This document shows positions 61,071 to 64,000 of a stretch of DNA of 64,000 bases, piece by piece. The translations under genes and the position numbers were made by a program. Location of the stretch: the NCBI RefSeq assembly GCF_046773475.1, contig NZ_CP177239.1, positions 1,798,001 to 1,862,000 of the forward strand. Reading direction: 5' to 3'. Numbering within the stretch: position 1 is the stretch's first letter; each line of letters begins with the position of its first letter. Source of the stretch: Nitratireductor aquimarinus (GTDB lineage Bacteria; Pseudomonadota; Alphaproteobacteria; Rhizobiales; Rhizobiaceae). The notes under the pieces were generated by a model, which had not been told where the DNA came from, made no database searches, and was given only the letters and a program-made list of their open reading frames with translations.

Positions 61071-62696
61071 TCAGTTTTTGACGCGATATTGCGGCCATGG
61101 CGTTGGCGGGTCACCTTCGACGGGGTTGGTATCGACCCAATCCTGCCACGGCAGAACCTCCCAGAACGGAATGCGGCGCGCCATGATCGGCGGGTTGTTC
61201 TGGACGAACAGTATCTGCGTATCGCGCGGCAATTGGCGGATTTCATCCGGTGACAGCAAGGGGCGGCCCGTCTCGCTGAAACTTTCGCCGGCGGGGTCAT
61301 TCATAGACCGGCCGAGATTATAGCTGTTGGTAACGACCGTGCGGTTGCCGAGCGCCGCCGAGATTTCCTTCGCCAGATCGTGGTTTTGTACGGCGAAATA
61401 CTGCACCACCTCCGACTGCGACAGGATCGTTGCCGTGGCTTCGCGCCCATAGACACGGCGCAGTTCGGCCAATTCCTGCACGATCATCCACACCCGTACG
61501 CCGAGGCCCGGCAGGGCGGTAAGGCTTTCGGTGAGATTGTGGATACGGCCCATATTCGACGCCTCATCCAGCAGGAACAGCACTTGATTGTTACCACTCT
61601 CCCGCGCGACCGCATCGATCGCCTGCCGCGCCAGCAACCCCAACCACGCGCCGTTGCTCTGAATTTCATCTTGCGGGATGACAAGATAAATGCTGGTCGC
61701 ACCGCTCTTGAGTTCCGCGAAGTCGAAATCCGATGCGCTGACGCAATCAGCAAGCCAGCCGGAGGGCTCGAAAATATCGACCGCCTGCACGGCCCCTTCG
61801 CGGAAATCGCCGAATTGCTCGGGGTTACTCGCCATCAGCCGCGCGAGGTCTTCGGCCAGATCAGCGACCACGCCGCCGAGCGCAGCGGATTCCGCCATAT
61901 CCGTCAGTGCGTCTTCCATCCGCGCAGTGGATTGCAGGATGCGCCAGAGTTCGGGCAGCGTGTTGTTCGCCGGGTCTTCACGGGTGGCGAGGTAGAGCAT
62001 CAAGGCCCGCAGGAGCTTGCGGGAGCCTTCGCGAAAGAAGCGGTTTTTGGCGTCCGTTTCCGGCTCGGGCACGAGCTGGAGGGCGAGATCGCGCACCGCG
62101 CCCGTGAGCCCGCGTGACTGGACAGGATCGTCATAGAGCGCGACCAGCGCCGCCAGCGGATTGAAACGGTGTTGCGGCAGGCCATGCAGGCCCCACGGGT
62201 TGAGGATGCAGACCTTCTGCCCGAACGTCTCATGCCGATGCCAGGCCGTCATCCCGGCCAACTCACCCTTGGGATCAGTGACAAATACGCTGCCCTGCCA
62301 ATGCAGCAGATTGGGCGTCACGACCGACACCCCCTTGCCCGTTCGCGCGGGCGCGACGGTCAAGAGGTGCGCCTTGCCGTTATGAAAGATCAGCTTGCGA
62401 TCATGAACGCCGAGGAACAGCCCGTCCTGATCGTGCAGTCCGGCCTTGGCGACATCCTGCCGGCTGGCAAAACGTGCCTGACCATAGACACCGCTCGGCG
62501 TACTCGCGGCGGCGATCTTGCGCGCCTCGTCCCGGTTCTGGCGCATTATGCGCGTCGCGCCGTAGAGCACGAGCGCGCCGGTACCGCCGAACAGCAATTG
62601 CCCCGGACCTTCCGGCGTGACAGATGCCGCCCAGAAAAGTGCCGCACCCGCGAGCCATGCCGGAATGCTCGATTTGCGTCGCCCGGTATTCGCCAT
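61071..62696 (-). CDS. VirD4/TraG-type coupling protein, 541 aa
   Basis: T4SS coupling ATPase that links the relaxosome to the transfer channel. Two N-terminal TM segments (~11-27 and ~33-48), a Walker A motif LLTVAPARTGKGVSVVTPN near 111-129, TDPKGEL near 139-145, and a Walker B VLFLLDEASNMGRI near 371-384. NPLAAL and YYDDP-like parts fit the TraG/VirD4 core. It is somewhat short (541) and lacks a long acidic C-terminus. It is the best evidence in this window for conjugation. The other mpf and relaxase genes are not in the window. Confidence 0.92.
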   Translation of the reverse strand: MANTGRRKSSIPAWLAGAALFWAASVTPEGPGQLLFGGTGALVLYGATRIMRQNRDEARKIAAASTPSGVYGQARFASRQDVAKAGLHDQDGLFLGVHDRKLIFHNGKAHLLTVAPARTGKGVSVVTPNLLHWQGSVFVTDPKGELAGMTAWHRHETFGQKVCILNPWGLHGLPQHRFNPLAALVALYDDPVQSRGLTGAVRDLALQLVPEPETDAKNRFFREGSRKLLRALMLYLATREDPANNTLPELWRILQSTARMEDALTDMAESAALGGVVADLAEDLARLMASNPEQFGDFREGAVQAVDIFEPSGWLADCVSASDFDFAELKSGATSIYLVIPQDEIQSNGAWLGLLARQAIDAVARESGNNQVLFLLDEASNMGRIHNLTESLTALPGLGVRVWMIVQELAELRRVYGREATATILSQSEVVQYFAVQNHDLAKEISAALGNRTVVTNSYNLGRSMNDPAGESFSETGRPLLSPDEIRQLPRDTQILFVQNNPPIMARRIPFWEVLPWQDWVDTNPVEGDPPTPWPQYRVKN

Positions 62697-62792
62697 GTGA
62701 CCGCTCCGTTAATTTGTGCATTATGGGAAGGAGCGTGCCGCATCGATCGCATGCGCGTATTGGGCACGAGTTGGTCAGATTGAAACAGGACA

Positions 62793-63563
62793 ATGACGGG
62801 AACGCCGGTAGCGATAGGCAGGGAGCAGACACGGTTCGGTCAGGCCGATCGCGACCGCATTCGCCGATGCCTCCTGCGCTATATGGAAGACAACCGCATC
62901 GGCGTCCCGACGCTACAGAAGCTCATTGCCGAGGCCAACGACCTGTCACTCGACCGCCTGCCGCTGAAGACGCTGCAACGTTTCCTCGCCGATACCCATC
63001 GCTCCAACGACATCTTGGTCAGGTTCTGTCAGCGCTTCGCCGCCGACCTCGCCGATGACGATCCGCTGGACAGTTTCGGCGAAGCGCTGATCGGTTTCTG
63101 GGCTGCTCCTGCCAGCGTCCGCAACTGGCAGGCGCTGGCCCCCGACATGATCGGCGCTTTTGAGGGGCAAGCCGAAGAAGCGGTCACCGGCCTGCGGATG
63201 GGGCAAGATTCATGGGTTCCATTCTCCACCCTGACCGTCGAGGCCGTCCCGGCACAGCCCTACGCCCGCGCCGCAGAAACGATCAGCAACTGGGGCCGCA
63301 CGGCCTCATCGTCCTCCGGCGACCCTGTGCGCCGATCCTACGAAGGCGTCCTGCTTCACCCGCCGGGCGCCTTGCTGCTGGCACTGCGCAACAGCCTCAC
63401 TGGCGCGCCGCGTCTTTATTGGCTGGACGCTTTCGACGGGCCGCGCCTGACAGGTTACGGCCACGAAAGCGCGACCTCCATTGAAGATCGCCAGGTAAGC
63501 GCGGCCGCCTTCAACGCGGCCCGCGTGATCTTCGATCGCGTCGGATCAGAGGCGAAAACATGA
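62793..63563 (+). CDS. Hypothetical protein, 256 aa
   Basis: Unknown function. The N-terminal ~85 residues are helical with a possible HTH (RIGVPTLQKLIAEANDL..LKTLQRFLAD); the C-terminal part is mixed alpha/beta with LHPPGALLLAL near 189-199. Its stop overlaps the next start as ATGA, so it is coupled to an ankyrin-repeat protein. No signal peptide. Could be a regulator. Confidence 0.7.
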   Translation: MTGTPVAIGREQTRFGQADRDRIRRCLLRYMEDNRIGVPTLQKLIAEANDLSLDRLPLKTLQRFLADTHRSNDILVRFCQRFAADLADDDPLDSFGEALIGFWAAPASVRNWQALAPDMIGAFEGQAEEAVTGLRMGQDSWVPFSTLTVEAVPAQPYARAAETISNWGRTASSSSGDPVRRSYEGVLLHPPGALLLALRNSLTGAPRLYWLDAFDGPRLTGYGHESATSIEDRQVSAAAFNAARVIFDRVGSEAKT

Positions 63564-63925
63564 GCGGCGCAGCGCCACGGCGCGCCCCCAAATCCCACCC
63601 CGAAGATCGGGAGGCGGCGGACAGGCTCAACCACGCCCTGCTGAAGGCTGCATACGCCGCCAATTGGGATGCGGTCATCGCGGCGTTGGAGGACGGCGCC
63701 GACATTGATGCTCAGGACAAGGCTACTGGTCTTGCTGCGCTGCACATAGCCATCGGCACGAACAATCTGCCCCTGACCCGTATGTTAATCGAAGACTGGG
63801 GCGCCACGATCCAGCCGGATGGGAATGGGCGCTGGCCCACTGTCATCGCCGCGCGGTGCCGCGTTGATGAAGGCCTGTCAGACTACGTCGTAGAGGCTGA
63901 AGAAATGGCAAAGTCGTCAGAGTGA
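63560..63925 (+). CDS. Ankyrin-repeat protein, 121 aa
   Basis: Carries about two ankyrin repeats: NWDAVIAALEDGADIDAQDK and TGLAALHIAIGTNNLPLTRMLIED near 35-80. Charged N- and C-terminal tails. Translationally coupled to the preceding 256-aa gene. Ankyrin proteins mediate protein-protein contacts; a pair of this kind might form a small complex. The remaining bases to 64000 show no gene start I can support. Confidence 0.8.
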   Translation: MSGAAPRRAPKSHPEDREAADRLNHALLKAAYAANWDAVIAALEDGADIDAQDKATGLAALHIAIGTNNLPLTRMLIEDWGATIQPDGNGRWPTVIAARCRVDEGLSDYVVEAEEMAKSSE

Positions 63926-64000
63926 CCAGAATTTGACCAACAGACCTATCTTGCTGTAAAGTCGCTGAAATCATCACTGGAGCACACGTCCGTATGGACG

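Larger units (their letters stand above)
34117..64000. mobile_element. Integrative (probably conjugative) element inserted at tRNA-Arg; right end outside window
   Basis: The element begins in the 3' half of tRNA-Arg(ACG), with a large serine recombinase reading into the tRNA. Cargo includes partition (ParA), antirestriction (ArdC), toxin-antitoxin, DNA methylase, restriction-type genes, pilin-like and secreted proteins and a VirD4/TraG coupling protein, which together define an ICE-like element. I found no second copy of the tRNA 3' segment to the right, and no relaxase or VirB genes, so at least part of the transfer region must lie beyond 64000. Confidence 0.8.

Overview
The window looks like a GC-rich alphaproteobacterial chromosome of the order Hyphomicrobiales, most like the Phyllobacteriaceae (Mesorhizobium, Nitratireductor, Aquamicrobium relatives). 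The evidence is the yidC-rnpA-rpmH cluster with engB downstream, a DUF3422 protein, FadR-type control of lactate/glycolate oxidation, a CIRCE-groESL operon and rhizobial-style palindromic intergenic repeats. The genus is an inference from gene content; no rRNA gene is present.

Bases 1-34066 are core chromosome. From left to right: engB and two small unknown genes; a Vat/CatB-type acetyltransferase; an NmrA-type oxidoreductase divergent from a TetR repressor across a palindromic operator; yidC-rnpA-rpmH; a PaiB-like FMN protein; a DUF937 protein; gshA; rsmE; a coupled operon of GntR regulator, lutA, lutB, lutC and a phosphatase; DUF3422; glycolate oxidase glcD, glcE and glcF with a small membrane gene and palindromic repeats; an L,D-transpeptidase; tag; groES-groEL behind a CIRCE element; chaA; fumC; DoxX; a TVP38-type membrane protein paired with a flavin disulfide reductase; and an orphan histidine kinase. 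Lactate (lut) and glycolate (glc) oxidation sit next to each other and share a 19-bp operator-like site.

At 34067-34143 lies tRNA-Arg(ACG). From there to the right edge the sequence is an integrated mobile element, probably an integrative and conjugative element. A large serine recombinase has its 3' end inside the tRNA gene. Behind it come an orphan DNA methylase, an HTH protein, a ParA partition module preceded by a large palindrome and iterated half-sites, antirestriction protein ArdC, HigBA toxin-antitoxin, small accessory genes with long repeated leaders, a VirD4/TraG coupling protein and an ankyrin protein. No relaxase or T4SS core genes are seen, and no second att copy, so the element continues past 64000.

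The element carries two unusual cargo regions. (1) At 41896-49634, four tightly packed genes encode a 927-aa adenine methyltransferase, an SF2 helicase, a GIY-YIG-like nuclease and a reverse transcriptase. This is a candidate restriction-type defence system with an RT added. (2) At 52436-59995, a minus-strand array encodes four paralogous secreted DUF1566/Lcl-type proteins whose last ~35 residues vary sharply between conserved flanks, plus two pilin-like proteins with the same stalk but different display domains (phage tail-collar-like in one; thrombospondin-1 plus RCC1 repeats in the other). A Hin/Gin-type recombinase gene lies beside it. It looks like a surface or pilus-tip diversification locus, possibly involved in recipient recognition during conjugation.
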